Of a DNA stretch of 64,000 nt, positions 22,476 to 31,655 are shown one piece after another. The position numbers and the translations under genes were made by a program. The notes under the pieces are model-generated. The model had not been told where the DNA came from and did no database searches. It saw only the letters and a list, made by a program, of their open reading frames with translations. Every line of letters starts with the position of its first letter. The first letter of the stretch is position 1. Origin of the DNA: Verrucomicrobiota bacterium (GTDB lineage Bacteria; Verrucomicrobiota; Kiritimatiellia; CAJWTS01); assembly GCA_027623315.1 (NCBI GenBank), contig JAQBYD010000003.1, positions 1-64,000 on the forward strand, written 5' to 3'.

Positions 22476-22712
22476 ATCGTGCCTCTCCGCGCTCTTTTAC
22501 GCACGCCGGGCCCACGTGGCAAGCGATTTCTGCGCCCAAAGAGTGGCCCTCGCCCTCGCCGCGGATAAGATGTCCCTGCGCTGCGGGGCAGCTCAGGGCG
22601 TCGGGTACGGTGCCTTTGGAAAGCGTTGTTCCTCCGGGACGAACGGTGGATGTTCCTCTGGGATAGACTAACGCCGGAGACCGCGTAGAATGGAACGCCG
22701 AATGAAGAACCC

Positions 22713-23984
22713 CTACGCAAACATTGATTGGGCGGCAGCGATGATCGTATCGACATCTTCGGTCGTGTGCGCGGCGCTCAGAAACGTGGCCTCAAACTGG
22801 GATGGGGCGAGATAGACGCCTTTTTCCAACATGCCGCTGTGAAAAGCCGCGAAACGGACGGTATCGGACGTGGATGCACTGCGATAATCCCGAATCGGCT
22901 CGGAAGCGAAGAAGCAGCAGCCCATAGACGCTATCCAGTTCGCTTGCAGCGGTTCGCCGTGGAGGGTCGCCCCTTCCATTAAAGCTCCGAATAGCCGGTC
23001 CGACTCGGCCGCCAGTTCCTTATAGGGGTCATCACGGAGCAGTATCTCCAGCGTCTTGAGGCCGCCTGCGACGGCCAGCGGGTTACCCGAGAGCGTTCCT
23101 GCCTGGTAAACCGGTCCCAGCGGCGCCATTTGGTCCATAAGGTCCGCGCGCCCTCCGAAAGCCCCAACGGGTAGCCCGCCCCCAAGTATCTTGCCGAGAG
23201 TCGTCAGGTCCGGGGTCACACCATAGAGAGCCTGGGCTCCCCCAAGTGAGCATCGGAAACCGGTAATGACCTCGTCGAATATCAGCAGGGCCCCGTTCGA
23301 ATCGGCGAGTGATCTCAATCCCTCCAGAAATCCGGCTTCGGGCGGAATGACGCCCATGTTTCCGGCGACGGGCTCCACGATGATGCACGCCACATCGCCG
23401 GCCGCTTCCTCGAAGGCACGCTCCACCGATTCAAGATCGTTATAGGTGGCGTTCAGGGTGTGCGCCGCCAGGGAGTCGGGTACACCGGGTGAACTGGGGT
23501 TTCCCAGCGTCGTCGCGCCGCTGCCGGCCTTGATCAGAAAACTGTCCGCGTGGCCGTGGTAGCATCCTTCGAATTTAATCACGGCGTCGCGTCCCGTGAC
23601 ACCCCGCGCCAGCCGCAAAGCGCTCATGGCGGCCTCGGTCCCCGAACTGACAAGCCTGACCTTCTCGATCGACGGCACGAGTTGAACGATCAGCTCAGCC
23701 AGGTGCAGTTCTCCTTCCGTCGGCGCGCCGTAACTCGTTCCGCGCAGAGCTGCAACTCTTACGGCATCGATCACCTCGGGGTGTGCATGCCCCAGGATCA
23801 TCGGACCCCACGACGAAACGCAATCGATGTATTCGTTTCCGTCGACGTCGCGAATGCGACTACCCTCGGCCGACGCGATGAAGATGGGATCGCCACCGAC
23901 AGACGCGAAGGCTCGCACCGGGGAATTGACACCACCGGGGATAACACGTTGCGAGGCCTCAAATAGATCTGCACTGCGACTCAT
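22713..23984 (-). CDS. hemL: glutamate-1-semialdehyde 2,1-aminomutase
   Basis: This 423-residue PLP enzyme is full length. Motifs include Asn-Glu-Tyr-Ile-Asp-Cys-Val-Ser-Ser-Trp-Gly-Pro near the N-terminus, Ser-Gly-Thr-Glu-Ala, Cys-Tyr-His-Gly-His, Phe-Asp-Glu-Val-Ile-Thr-Gly-Phe-Arg, and the PLP-lysine segment Thr-Leu-Gly-Lys-Ile-Leu-Gly-Gly-Gly-Leu-Pro-Val-Gly. It converts glutamate-1-semialdehyde to 5-aminolevulinate in the C5 tetrapyrrole pathway. It lies 25 bases after the cobA-hemD fusion, forming a tetrapyrrole operon; hemA, hemB and hemC are not in the window. Confidence 0.96.
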   Translation of the reverse strand: MSRSADLFEASQRVIPGGVNSPVRAFASVGGDPIFIASAEGSRIRDVDGNEYIDCVSSWGPMILGHAHPEVIDAVRVAALRGTSYGAPTEGELHLAELIVQLVPSIEKVRLVSSGTEAAMSALRLARGVTGRDAVIKFEGCYHGHADSFLIKAGSGATTLGNPSSPGVPDSLAAHTLNATYNDLESVERAFEEAAGDVACIIVEPVAGNMGVIPPEAGFLEGLRSLADSNGALLIFDEVITGFRCSLGGAQALYGVTPDLTTLGKILGGGLPVGAFGGRADLMDQMAPLGPVYQAGTLSGNPLAVAGGLKTLEILLRDDPYKELAAESDRLFGALMEGATLHGEPLQANWIASMGCCFFASEPIRDYRSASTSDTVRFAAFHSGMLEKGVYLAPSQFEATFLSAAHTTEDVDTIIAAAQSMFA

Positions 23985-24009
23985 ACTGAACGCTCCTTGT
24001 GTTTATTGC

Positions 24010-25554
24010 TTACACTTCCGCATGCCCGGCCTCCACAAACCGCTCCATCGCTTCAATGAGTCCACCAACGGTATGCGTCTCCGCCTCGACCACCGGTTCG
24101 AGGCCCAACCCCTTCAGCGTACGGGATGTCGCGGGGCCAATGCTCGCCGCGCGCATCTGCGAGCGATGCATCTCGAACGCGTCATCCCCGATGATCCGCA
24201 CAAAGTTCTCCACGGTGGACGAACTCGTAAAGGTAATAAAGTCCGGCTCAAGGGCCAGGACTTCCTGTATCCGGTCGCAGGACGTCCGGGCCGGTACTGG
24301 CTCGTAGGTCTTCACTTCATCCACCTCGGCACCTAACTCAGCAAGTCGTTCCACCAGACCTGCGCGGGCCTTGCCGGATCGGGGCAGCAGAAATCGCAGC
24401 CCGTTGATGCCCTCTTCACCCAGATATTCGCCCAGCGCGTCGGCGCTAAAGTCGTCCGGCACCACATCCGCGCGAAGCCCGTATTTCGCCAGGCATGCGG
24501 AGGTCGATTCGCCGACGGCGGCAATTCTGACTCCGGCGAGGCTCCGCACATCGAGGGACAGATCCCGCAAGCGATCAACGAGAATCTCCACGGCCGCCGG
24601 CGATGTCAGCACTACGAAGTCGTACTGCCCGATCCGCTCCAGGCGGCTCCGATCACCGGCATCCAGGTCCAGCGGACGAATCGCGATCGTCGGGATCTCG
24701 AAGACCTCGGCTCCGAGCGCACGTAGCCGCGCGGTCATATTTTCGGTTCGCGCCGTCGCGCGAGTCACGGCAATGCGCTTCCCGAACAGCGGCAACCGTT
24801 CGAACCAGGCAAGGCGCGGATAGAGCGATACGACACTTCCAATAATCAATAGCGCCGGCGCTCGAATGGACTCCTCGCGGGCGCGGTCGGCAATATCGCT
24901 GATCACACCCGCCACGGTGCGCTGACACGACATGCCGGCGTTCTCGACGACGGCGGCGGGCGTACTCCCGGACATGCCCTCGACCATCAGCCGCGCGACG
25001 ATATCCGGCATCGTCTTGACACCCATATAGACGACCAAGGTTCCGCCGAGGGATGCCAGGGAGGACCAGTTGACTTGATCCGATACTCCCGAATTCGCCG
25101 AGTGACCCGTTATGAATGTAAGGGTCGGGCTATGGCGCCGGTCGGTGAGCGGAATCCCCGCGTAGAGTGAGGCAACCGTGGCCGCCGTGATTCCCGGTAT
25201 AATCTCGAAGCGCACGCCGGCGGCCTCAAGGGCATCGGCTTCTTCCGCGCCACGCCCGAAGATGTACGGATCTCCGCCCTTGAGACGGACGACGAACTGT
25301 CCGGCCTGTGCGCGGTCGATCAACAGAGCGTTGATGGCCTCCTGCGCCATGGCGTGATCGCCGGCGCGCTTCCCGACAAAGATTTGCTGCGCGTCCTCCC
25401 GCACCTCACGAAGCAACTCGCCGGAAACCAGGCTGTCATACACGACAACGTCAGCCGCGCGTAGCGCTTCGAGGGCCGCCACGGTGACCAGGGAAGGGTC
25501 GCCGGGCCCCGCGCCGGCCAGCACCACGCGCCCTGATCTACGCTTGGTCATCAC
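24010..25554 (-). CDS. cobA-hemD: uroporphyrinogen-III C-methyltransferase / uroporphyrinogen-III synthase fusion
   Basis: The 514-residue protein is a two-enzyme fusion. Residues about 8-255 are the SAM-dependent CobA/SUMT domain (Gly-Ala-Gly-Pro-Gly-Asp-Pro, Val-Val-Tyr-Asp-Ser-Leu-Val-Ser, Gly-Gly-Asp-Pro-Tyr-Ile-Phe-Gly-Arg-Gly). Residues about 265-505 are the HemD domain, with Thr-Arg-Ala, Thr-Ser-Pro-Ala-Ala-Val and Phe-Thr-Ser-Ser-Ser-Thr-Val-Glu-Asn. It cyclises hydroxymethylbilane to uroporphyrinogen III and methylates it to precorrin-2 for siroheme or cobalamin. This fusion is known from several phyla. GTG (25554) and ATG (25551) are adjacent starts after an AGGAG site. Confidence 0.95.
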   Translation of the reverse strand: MMTKRRSGRVVLAGAGPGDPSLVTVAALEALRAADVVVYDSLVSGELLREVREDAQQIFVGKRAGDHAMAQEAINALLIDRAQAGQFVVRLKGGDPYIFGRGAEEADALEAAGVRFEIIPGITAATVASLYAGIPLTDRRHSPTLTFITGHSANSGVSDQVNWSSLASLGGTLVVYMGVKTMPDIVARLMVEGMSGSTPAAVVENAGMSCQRTVAGVISDIADRAREESIRAPALLIIGSVVSLYPRLAWFERLPLFGKRIAVTRATARTENMTARLRALGAEVFEIPTIAIRPLDLDAGDRSRLERIGQYDFVVLTSPAAVEILVDRLRDLSLDVRSLAGVRIAAVGESTSACLAKYGLRADVVPDDFSADALGEYLGEEGINGLRFLLPRSGKARAGLVERLAELGAEVDEVKTYEPVPARTSCDRIQEVLALEPDFITFTSSSTVENFVRIIGDDAFEMHRSQMRAASIGPATSRTLKGLGLEPVVEAETHTVGGLIEAMERFVEAGHAEV

Positions 25555-25772
25555 TCAATAAGCTCCTAGAGTTCTCCGCTCCGCCCAGATCACCGCATGC
25601 GTCAGGGCATCGTCGAGGCACACGATCTTCCTCCGTACAGGAAGGATGATCAAGCCTGTATACCACTTCAAAGCGAGCATCCCGACGCAAGCCCAAACTC
25701 GCCCGTCGGTCCCGCCGGCACCGGATACCGATCATTGATGCCATCACGCATCCGCGTTACAGTAAGTACCTC

Positions 25773-26711
25773 ATGCATCGGCTTCCTGTTCGACAACTCA
25801 TCGCGCTTTCCGGAATCGCCTGCCTCGAGGTCATTCGTCAACCGATCACGCTGCTGCTCATGGTCACCTGCACCGTGCTGACGATTCTGAATCCGATGCT
25901 TGTGATCTACCCATTCGGCGAAGTCGGCAAGTTGCCCCGCGACAGTGCGCTGGCGTTCCAGCTGGGTTTCGGTCTCCTCGTCGCGGCCTACGGCGCGTGC
26001 ACGACGTTATCCCGGGAAGTGGAGTCGGGTACCGCATCGGCGGTCCTCTCCAAACCCGTATCTCGCGAGAACTTCTTCTTCTCGAAGTTCCTTGGGATGG
26101 TCGCCGTGATCGTGATCTATAGCCTCTGCAGCATCCTCGCGACCCAACTGAACCAGATGATTTCTCACGAACTGCGCGATCACGCGCTGCTGGCGCTCCT
26201 GCCGCTGACCCCCGTGGCCGGCCTTCTCGCCGCCGCCGTGATCAACTACACCACGCGCAGGCCATTCGTGACCGTCGCCTTCGCCTCCGTTTTAGTCTGC
26301 CTCGCGCTGACCACCGGCGCCCTGGCCTACGGTATGCACGGGGGCTTCCAGTGGAGAATTGTTCCAGCGAACGTGTTGATCACATTCGCACTCATCGTTC
26401 TGGCGGCGATCGCCATTACCCTCTCCACGCGGCTGCGCACGGCACCCACGATCATGATCTGCTCGGCCGTGTTGGTCCTGGGCCTGGTCTCGGATTTTCT
26501 CTTCGGACGCTTCACGGATGAGAACTGGTGGGGTACGATTCCGTATATGCTTCTCCCCAACTGGCAGCATTTTTGGGTCACGGACGGGCTCACCGGGGGC
26601 GGCAGCGTTCCCTGGACCTACGTCCTCAATGCCGGCGGATACGCCGTGCTCTACGCCGCCGGCGTACTCGCCATCGGCACGCTCTGCTTCCGATGGACGG
26701 ACGTGCAATGA
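25773..26711 (+). CDS. ABC-2-type transporter permease (NosY-like)
   Basis: The 312-residue integral membrane protein has about six hydrophobic segments. A cytoplasmic motif Thr-Leu-Ser-Arg-Glu-Val-Glu-Ser-Gly-Thr-Ala-Ser-Ala-Val-Leu-Ser-Lys-Pro-Val-Ser-Arg is the hallmark of NosY/ABC-2 permeases. It overlaps the following ATPase gene by ATGA and is the first gene of the long transport cluster. The cargo cannot be told from sequence. The upstream 200 bases separate it from the divergent tetrapyrrole operon and presumably hold the cluster promoter. Confidence 0.85.
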   Translation: MHRLPVRQLIALSGIACLEVIRQPITLLLMVTCTVLTILNPMLVIYPFGEVGKLPRDSALAFQLGFGLLVAAYGACTTLSREVESGTASAVLSKPVSRENFFFSKFLGMVAVIVIYSLCSILATQLNQMISHELRDHALLALLPLTPVAGLLAAAVINYTTRRPFVTVAFASVLVCLALTTGALAYGMHGGFQWRIVPANVLITFALIVLAAIAITLSTRLRTAPTIMICSAVLVLGLVSDFLFGRFTDENWWGTIPYMLLPNWQHFWVTDGLTGGGSVPWTYVLNAGGYAVLYAAGVLAIGTLCFRWTDVQ

Positions 26712-27661
26712 CCGAGAGTGCCTCCACCACGCGCCCTGTCGTTGTCGCACACGACCTCCACAAGACGTTTAAGGATTTCTGGCGGCGCCCGAAGGTACAC
26801 GCCTTGAAGGGTGTCGACCTCGAGGTCCAGCCCGGCGAGATTTTCGGGCTACTCGGCCCCAACGGGGCCGGAAAGAGCACGCTCATCAAGCTGCTGCTCG
26901 GACTGCTGCGGCCAAGCTCGGGAGATATTCGCATCTTCGACCAGTCACCGAGCGATGTGCGATCGAAGGAGCGAATTGGTTATCTGCCGGAGGAGACAAC
27001 CCTCTACCGGTACCTCACAGCACGTGAAACACTCTCCTTTTACGCCAGGTTATTTGATCTCGATGCTGCCGCGAGACGAGAGCGCGTCGATCAGCTGATC
27101 GAGATGATTGGCCTCGCCCGAGCCGAGACGCGAGTCGTCGGGGAGTATTCCAAGGGCATGGGCCGGCGGATCGGACTCGCCCAGGCACTGCTCAATGATC
27201 CCGAATTGCTGATTTTGGACGAACCGACATCGGGGCTCGACCCGGCCGGCCGACGCCAGATCAAGGACCTGATCCAGGCACTCGCACGGCGCGGGCGTAC
27301 CGTCGTTCTCTCATCCCATCTCCTCGCGGACGTCGAGGATATCTGTGACCGCATCGCCATCCTCTTCAGCGGACGCGTCTATGCCCTCGGACGGACGCGT
27401 GACCTTCTCGAGGCGGAGCATCGCACCCGAATCACGTTTCCCGAAGTCACCGAGGAGGCCATGCGCACGGTCCTCGCAGCGATCCAGACCGCATCCGGCG
27501 TCGAACCGGATGTCGACCGTCCCACCGTGCCGCTCGAGCACTTCTTCCTCGACGTCATTGAGAGTGCTCAACAGAGCGAGCGCGATCCAACCGGGGCCAC
27601 GTCCGGCGGAGAACTGGCTCCGTTCCTGGACCGCGGAAGTGATCATGACCCTGACCCGTAA
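26708..27661 (+). CDS. ABC transporter ATP-binding protein
   Basis: The 317-residue CcmA/NatA-type ATPase has Walker A GPNGAGKST (about residues 50-58), a Q-loop Leu-Pro-Glu-Glu, and a degenerate signature Tyr-Ser-Lys-Gly-Met-Gly-Arg-Arg. Walker B is Leu-Leu-Ile-Leu-Asp-Glu-Pro-Thr-Ser-Gly-Leu-Asp-Pro, and the switch His is in Ser-Ser-His-Leu-Leu. A C-terminal DUF4162-like extension follows. The ATG at 26708 overlaps the permease stop. It likely energises both flanking ABC-2 permeases (25773 and 27645). Confidence 0.94.
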   Translation: MTESASTTRPVVVAHDLHKTFKDFWRRPKVHALKGVDLEVQPGEIFGLLGPNGAGKSTLIKLLLGLLRPSSGDIRIFDQSPSDVRSKERIGYLPEETTLYRYLTARETLSFYARLFDLDAAARRERVDQLIEMIGLARAETRVVGEYSKGMGRRIGLAQALLNDPELLILDEPTSGLDPAGRRQIKDLIQALARRGRTVVLSSHLLADVEDICDRIAILFSGRVYALGRTRDLLEAEHRTRITFPEVTEEAMRTVLAAIQTASGVEPDVDRPTVPLEHFFLDVIESAQQSERDPTGATSGGELAPFLDRGSDHDPDP

Positions 27662-29006
27662 CGTGCCGGCGATCGCCGGACTTTTCTTCAGGCATTGCCT
27701 TCGTACGCGACTCGTGCTCGCCGTCACGATCCTCATCGCGTGCATCGTGCTGGCGGTACCGGCATATGTCGATGGAGACGGAACCACGGATGGACGGATT
27801 CGCATCGTCCTGTTCTATACACTGGGACTCGTCTCGATCGTCCTCTCGGTCGTCAGTCTCTGGTCAGCCTGCGCTGCGATTCCGATCGAACTCGAATCAC
27901 GCCGTCTACACCTGGTGTTAAGCAAACCGGTTCGTCGTTTGGAGATATGGGTGGGCACGTGGTTTGGCCTGCTGGCCCTGAACGCCTTGCTGCTCGCGGT
28001 CGCAGCGGGGGTGATCTACCTCCAGGTTCAACGCGTCCTCGCTGGAGCGACTCGCGACGGTGGCGAGACTCCCGTCCTCGTCGGACGGCGCCTGGCACGT
28101 CCAATCGAAACCGTCACCGCCGAACTGGTTCAAGCCGAGATCGATGCCCGGCGGCGCAGTGGACATATCACCGCGAACGTTGAAGACCGTGATTTCTTCC
28201 CGGCCATCGAGTACGAACTCAACGTGCGTGCCGGGACGGTTCAGACCGGTCAGACCGGGCGCTGGGAGTTCATGCTGCCGAACCGGCTCAAGAACAACGG
28301 AGCGCTCCAGTTACGCTTCAAGTTCGCTTCGTCGGGTATGAATGACGCCCCACGGACGGGAACGTGGACCTTCGGAACGCGATCCGAGCCCGCGCTTCAT
28401 CATCTCTCCGGAACCTGGACTCCTTTTCAGTATCACGATCTCGCCGTTCCAATGGAGCCACCGGACGCCCTGATCGTCGTACAGTTCGAAAACCCTCTTC
28501 TCGGAGAGGGTGGCGCGGTCATATTCGAGGTCGAGGATGGCATCGTACTTCTGAATCATGAATCCGGGTTTCTCACGAACTATTTCCGGGCGGTGTTGGT
28601 CATCTTCCTGGAACTCGCGTTCCTCGCCGCACTCGGGCTCAGCGCCGGAAGTCTGTTTTCTCAGCCGGTCGCCGTCTTCGTGTCCTACACGCTCCTGATG
28701 ATGGCGGGGTTGGCGCAATACCTGGGGATCGCGCTCGTGGAGGACCCGAATCTCCCGATCCTCTACGATCCCCTTCCGGTTCCCCTGATCAACGCCTTTG
28801 TGGAGCAGGTCGCCCGGATCTCGCACGCCGTTACCGAGCCCATCACGCAGTTCAACGTCCTCTCCCGCCTGTCACAGGGAATTCTCGTGCCGTGGTCACT
28901 CGTCCGGAACGCACTGTTCGTGCTGATCGGGGGCTACTCAGTCACGCTCGGCATCTTCGGCGTGCTCGTCTTTCACCGCCGCGAAATAGGACTCCCGCGC
29001 ATATGA
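27645..29006 (+). CDS. ABC-2-type permease with large extracytoplasmic domain
   Basis: The 453-residue protein has N-terminal membrane segments near residues 13-33, 45-65 and 95-120, separated by the ABC-2 motif Ile-Glu-Leu-Glu-Ser-Arg-Arg-Leu-His-Leu-Val-Leu-Ser-Lys-Pro. A beta-rich extracytoplasmic domain of about 170 residues and a further cluster of helices at the C-terminus follow. It is the second permease of the first ATPase module. The start ATG at 27645 overlaps the ATPase gene by 17 bases. A big loop of this kind suggests handling of an extracytoplasmic substrate or partner, perhaps the next gene's product. Confidence 0.8.
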   Translation: MTLTRNVPAIAGLFFRHCLRTRLVLAVTILIACIVLAVPAYVDGDGTTDGRIRIVLFYTLGLVSIVLSVVSLWSACAAIPIELESRRLHLVLSKPVRRLEIWVGTWFGLLALNALLLAVAAGVIYLQVQRVLAGATRDGGETPVLVGRRLARPIETVTAELVQAEIDARRRSGHITANVEDRDFFPAIEYELNVRAGTVQTGQTGRWEFMLPNRLKNNGALQLRFKFASSGMNDAPRTGTWTFGTRSEPALHHLSGTWTPFQYHDLAVPMEPPDALIVVQFENPLLGEGGAVIFEVEDGIVLLNHESGFLTNYFRAVLVIFLELAFLAALGLSAGSLFSQPVAVFVSYTLLMMAGLAQYLGIALVEDPNLPILYDPLPVPLINAFVEQVARISHAVTEPITQFNVLSRLSQGILVPWSLVRNALFVLIGGYSVTLGIFGVLVFHRREIGLPRI

Positions 29007-30343
29007 GCAGGCTCCGCCCAGCCCTACTTGCCTGCCTGGCGCTGGCTTGTTTTGTCGCGGCGGGCAGTCGCCACGCGATCCTGATCGAAGCGCGCCACCG
29101 CCATGCGCTCGTCGCAACGCGATCTGCGGACGACGCCCAGCTTCCACCGTCGGTCGCGTTAATCACGGTCGCGCTCGGCGGCTTTCGCGGACTGGTGGCC
29201 GACATTCTGTGGCTGCGAGTCTCACACCTGCAGGAGAAAGGAGCGACGCTCGAGATCGTTCAATTGGCCGACTTCATCACCAAGCTGCAACCTCGCTTCG
29301 CGGACGTCTGGGTCTTTCATGCGTGGAACATGGCCTACAACGTCAGCTTCACGTTTCCGAACGGTCCGGACCGCTGGCGCTGGATCAAGAACGGCATTGA
29401 ACTTTTGCGCAACGACGGGATTCGCCTCAACCCGGACAGTGCTGCGCTCTACCTGGAACTGGCGTGGTTCTTCCAGCACAAGGTAGGCGGCGGAGCCGGT
29501 ACGGCCTCCGATCGCTTCCACATGTACTATAAACAACAGCTCGCAGAAGAATTCTCCGAGTGGATTGGAGATTCCCCGACCCTACAGCTTCAACGTCTGG
29601 GCGACCCCGATGTGGCCAACCGGTTGCGTCGCGAATACGGCATGGACCCCGAGACAATGCGCATCCTGACCCGCTTCTACGGCACGCTCGACTGGCGGCT
29701 ACCCTATGCGCACGCAATCTACTGGGCGTACCAGGGTCATCAACGAGCGGAGGCACGAGATCAGATCAAGAGCAATCGGATGCTGTTTCAGAGCGTATAC
29801 GCAACCATGAAGAAAGGACGCCTCGTCGAAGACGCCGACCTGGATCTCTTCGCAACCGCACCCAGCCTGGACGTGATTCCCCGGCTTGGAATCATGCATG
29901 AGCAGGCCTTGCAGGCGTTCGGTCCGGGCCGTGCGGTTGATCAGTACAAGCGATTTCTTGCCGAGGCGGCGTTGCTGCTCTGCGAGGCCGGACGCCAGAC
30001 CCAGGCCGAGGGGCTACACCGGCGTTACCTGCAACTCCTGGCCGACGATGAGGCGCCGCCCCCGTTCGAGAGGTTCGTCTACGACCGCTACTTCCTCCAG
30101 CGCACCGGCGAGAGCCCGGAGGCAGTCGAAAGCGGCATCGTGAGAGTCTGGAGCCGGCACTACTACTGGAAGGCCGTCGGCGACGCTGGGTATGCGCGCG
30201 GAACCCAATCACTCGCCAGGATGCTGCATCGCGTCGCCAGGGCGTCCAAGTCGACGGACTCCATTGGAGCTGACCTTCAGACCACCGGTCACACCCTCGC
30301 GCTCAAGGACATGCCTCCCGCGCTGCGCGAAAGGCTGCGATGA
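29003..30343 (+). CDS. exported TPR-like helical protein of the transport cluster
   Basis: The 446-residue protein has a signal-anchor or signal peptide (about residues 4-23). Helical repeats follow, with TPR-like spacing (Leu-Ala-Asp-Phe-Ile-Thr-Lys-Leu-Gln-Pro-Arg-Phe, Phe-His-Ala-Trp-Asn-Met-Ala-Tyr-Asn). Aromatic residues are abundant. It has no catalytic motif I recognise. Its ATG lies within the stop region of the permease (ATGA overlap), so it is translated together with the ABC module and is probably its periplasmic partner. Confidence 0.75.
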   Translation: MSRLRPALLACLALACFVAAGSRHAILIEARHRHALVATRSADDAQLPPSVALITVALGGFRGLVADILWLRVSHLQEKGATLEIVQLADFITKLQPRFADVWVFHAWNMAYNVSFTFPNGPDRWRWIKNGIELLRNDGIRLNPDSAALYLELAWFFQHKVGGGAGTASDRFHMYYKQQLAEEFSEWIGDSPTLQLQRLGDPDVANRLRREYGMDPETMRILTRFYGTLDWRLPYAHAIYWAYQGHQRAEARDQIKSNRMLFQSVYATMKKGRLVEDADLDLFATAPSLDVIPRLGIMHEQALQAFGPGRAVDQYKRFLAEAALLLCEAGRQTQAEGLHRRYLQLLADDEAPPPFERFVYDRYFLQRTGESPEAVESGIVRVWSRHYYWKAVGDAGYARGTQSLARMLHRVARASKSTDSIGADLQTTGHTLALKDMPPALRERLR

Positions 30344-30374
30344 ATCGGAAGCATCGAATCGTCGTCAGCCTCTC

Positions 30375-31655
30375 ATGATCAGCGCAGAAGAGTGGGGCTG
30401 GGATCTCGTCATCTGGCGCCACTTTCGGATCGAAGTCCCGTCATCGTGGGAGATGCTGCGCTACTCGCGAAAGATGGAGGGCGGGCGTTGCAGCTTCGCG
30501 GACCGTTACCAGATCCGCCTCGAGATGAACTGGCGGCGCGTGCCCGGAGCGCCGGACACCGCGCGCATGCTGTCCGACTACGAGTCCCGACTGACCGAAC
30601 AAGGCGTCGAAGAACTCGAGCGGATTCAGCAGTTGGAATGGGAGGGTTTCGTCGGCCGCGAAGACAATCAAACCGTCTCCCGCTTCGGATGCTACTTCGC
30701 CTTGGAATCCTGTCTGCTCGAAATCGTTTGCAGGTGGCCAGCGGCCCGGAACCAAGAGGTCGAGCGCCGCATCGTAGCGAGTGTCGCGGAGGTGCCCGCG
30801 CAAGACGGGACCCGCCGCTGGAGGGCATTCGGCATGGATCTGGCGGTACCGGAAGGACTGGAACTTCATGATTGCCGTCAACAGGCTGCGCGCGCGGAAT
30901 TCTCCTTCCGGGCGGCGCGCGGGGTTGATGAGTACCGCTTCATGCGGCTGGGTATGGTTCCGACGTGGCTGGACCGACCGGTCCGTACCTGGCTGACCAC
31001 GCAGGTCCCGCCCGGGGTACAAATTGACGAAGAGAAGGCGCGGACGGTAGACGGAGATGAGATCGCCCAGGTTACGGGACGGGCAAAACGATGGTGTCGC
31101 GGGTTGCGGCTGCGTCGGCCGGTCTATGAAGCCCGCGCCGGAGTAGACCGCAGCGACGCTCGACTTTACTTTGTGTCGCGGCAGGGAGCCACACCGGGCG
31201 GAGACCTGGAATTGCCCCGCTGCATGGAACCCCGGCTCGTCGCCGCCGGCACAGGCGCCGGCGCATCACCGCCCGAAGACGGGGCGGCCGAGCCGTGGGT
31301 CGCGATGCTCGCGGCGCGTCCGCGCCGCAACGAGGCGGCCCGGGTTGAGGCGAACGAGAACGGATCCGTTGTGCTAAGCGTGAAGCGCACATCCAGGAAG
31401 AATCTTCGCTGGCCCCTGTCGTGGATCGTTCCCGTGCGCGCCGAAGGCCGCACGGCGCTGGACGGAATCGGTCGTTTGATCTGGGAGTTATGCGATGGTG
31501 CACGGACGATCGAGGAGATCATCGACGCCTTCGCGGCCCGGCATGATCTCACATTCCACGAATCGCGCGTATCCGTGACCGATTATGTGAAAGAATTGAT
31601 TCGCCGCGGCATCCTTGCTATCGAGGTTTCCCCGATAGAATCTGAATGCGCATGA
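30375..31655 (+). CDS. PqqD-domain protein with beta-rich N-terminal region
   Basis: The last 75 residues or so form a PqqD domain, the small winged-helix fold that acts as a peptide-recognition element in RiPP pathways: Ile-Trp-Glu-Leu-Cys-Asp-Gly-Ala-Arg-Thr-Ile-Glu-Glu-Ile-Ile, then Glu-Leu-Ile-Arg-Arg-Gly-Ile-Leu. The preceding 340 residues are Trp- and Arg-rich and predicted mostly beta; I do not recognise them. No signal peptide is seen, so it should be cytoplasmic. The ATG at 30375 is preferred over upstream codons that overlap the previous gene. It ends overlapping the FtsX-type permease. A peptide substrate for export is an inference. Confidence 0.8.
   Translation: MISAEEWGWDLVIWRHFRIEVPSSWEMLRYSRKMEGGRCSFADRYQIRLEMNWRRVPGAPDTARMLSDYESRLTEQGVEELERIQQLEWEGFVGREDNQTVSRFGCYFALESCLLEIVCRWPAARNQEVERRIVASVAEVPAQDGTRRWRAFGMDLAVPEGLELHDCRQQAARAEFSFRAARGVDEYRFMRLGMVPTWLDRPVRTWLTTQVPPGVQIDEEKARTVDGDEIAQVTGRAKRWCRGLRLRRPVYEARAGVDRSDARLYFVSRQGATPGGDLELPRCMEPRLVAAGTGAGASPPEDGAAEPWVAMLAARPRRNEAARVEANENGSVVLSVKRTSRKNLRWPLSWIVPVRAEGRTALDGIGRLIWELCDGARTIEEIIDAFAARHDLTFHESRVSVTDYVKELIRRGILAIEVSPIESECA

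Noticed and set aside
25538-25747. Small minus-strand frame before cobA-hemD as a hemC fragment
   Set aside because: No porphobilinogen deaminase motif is present; it looks like untranslated leader sequence.
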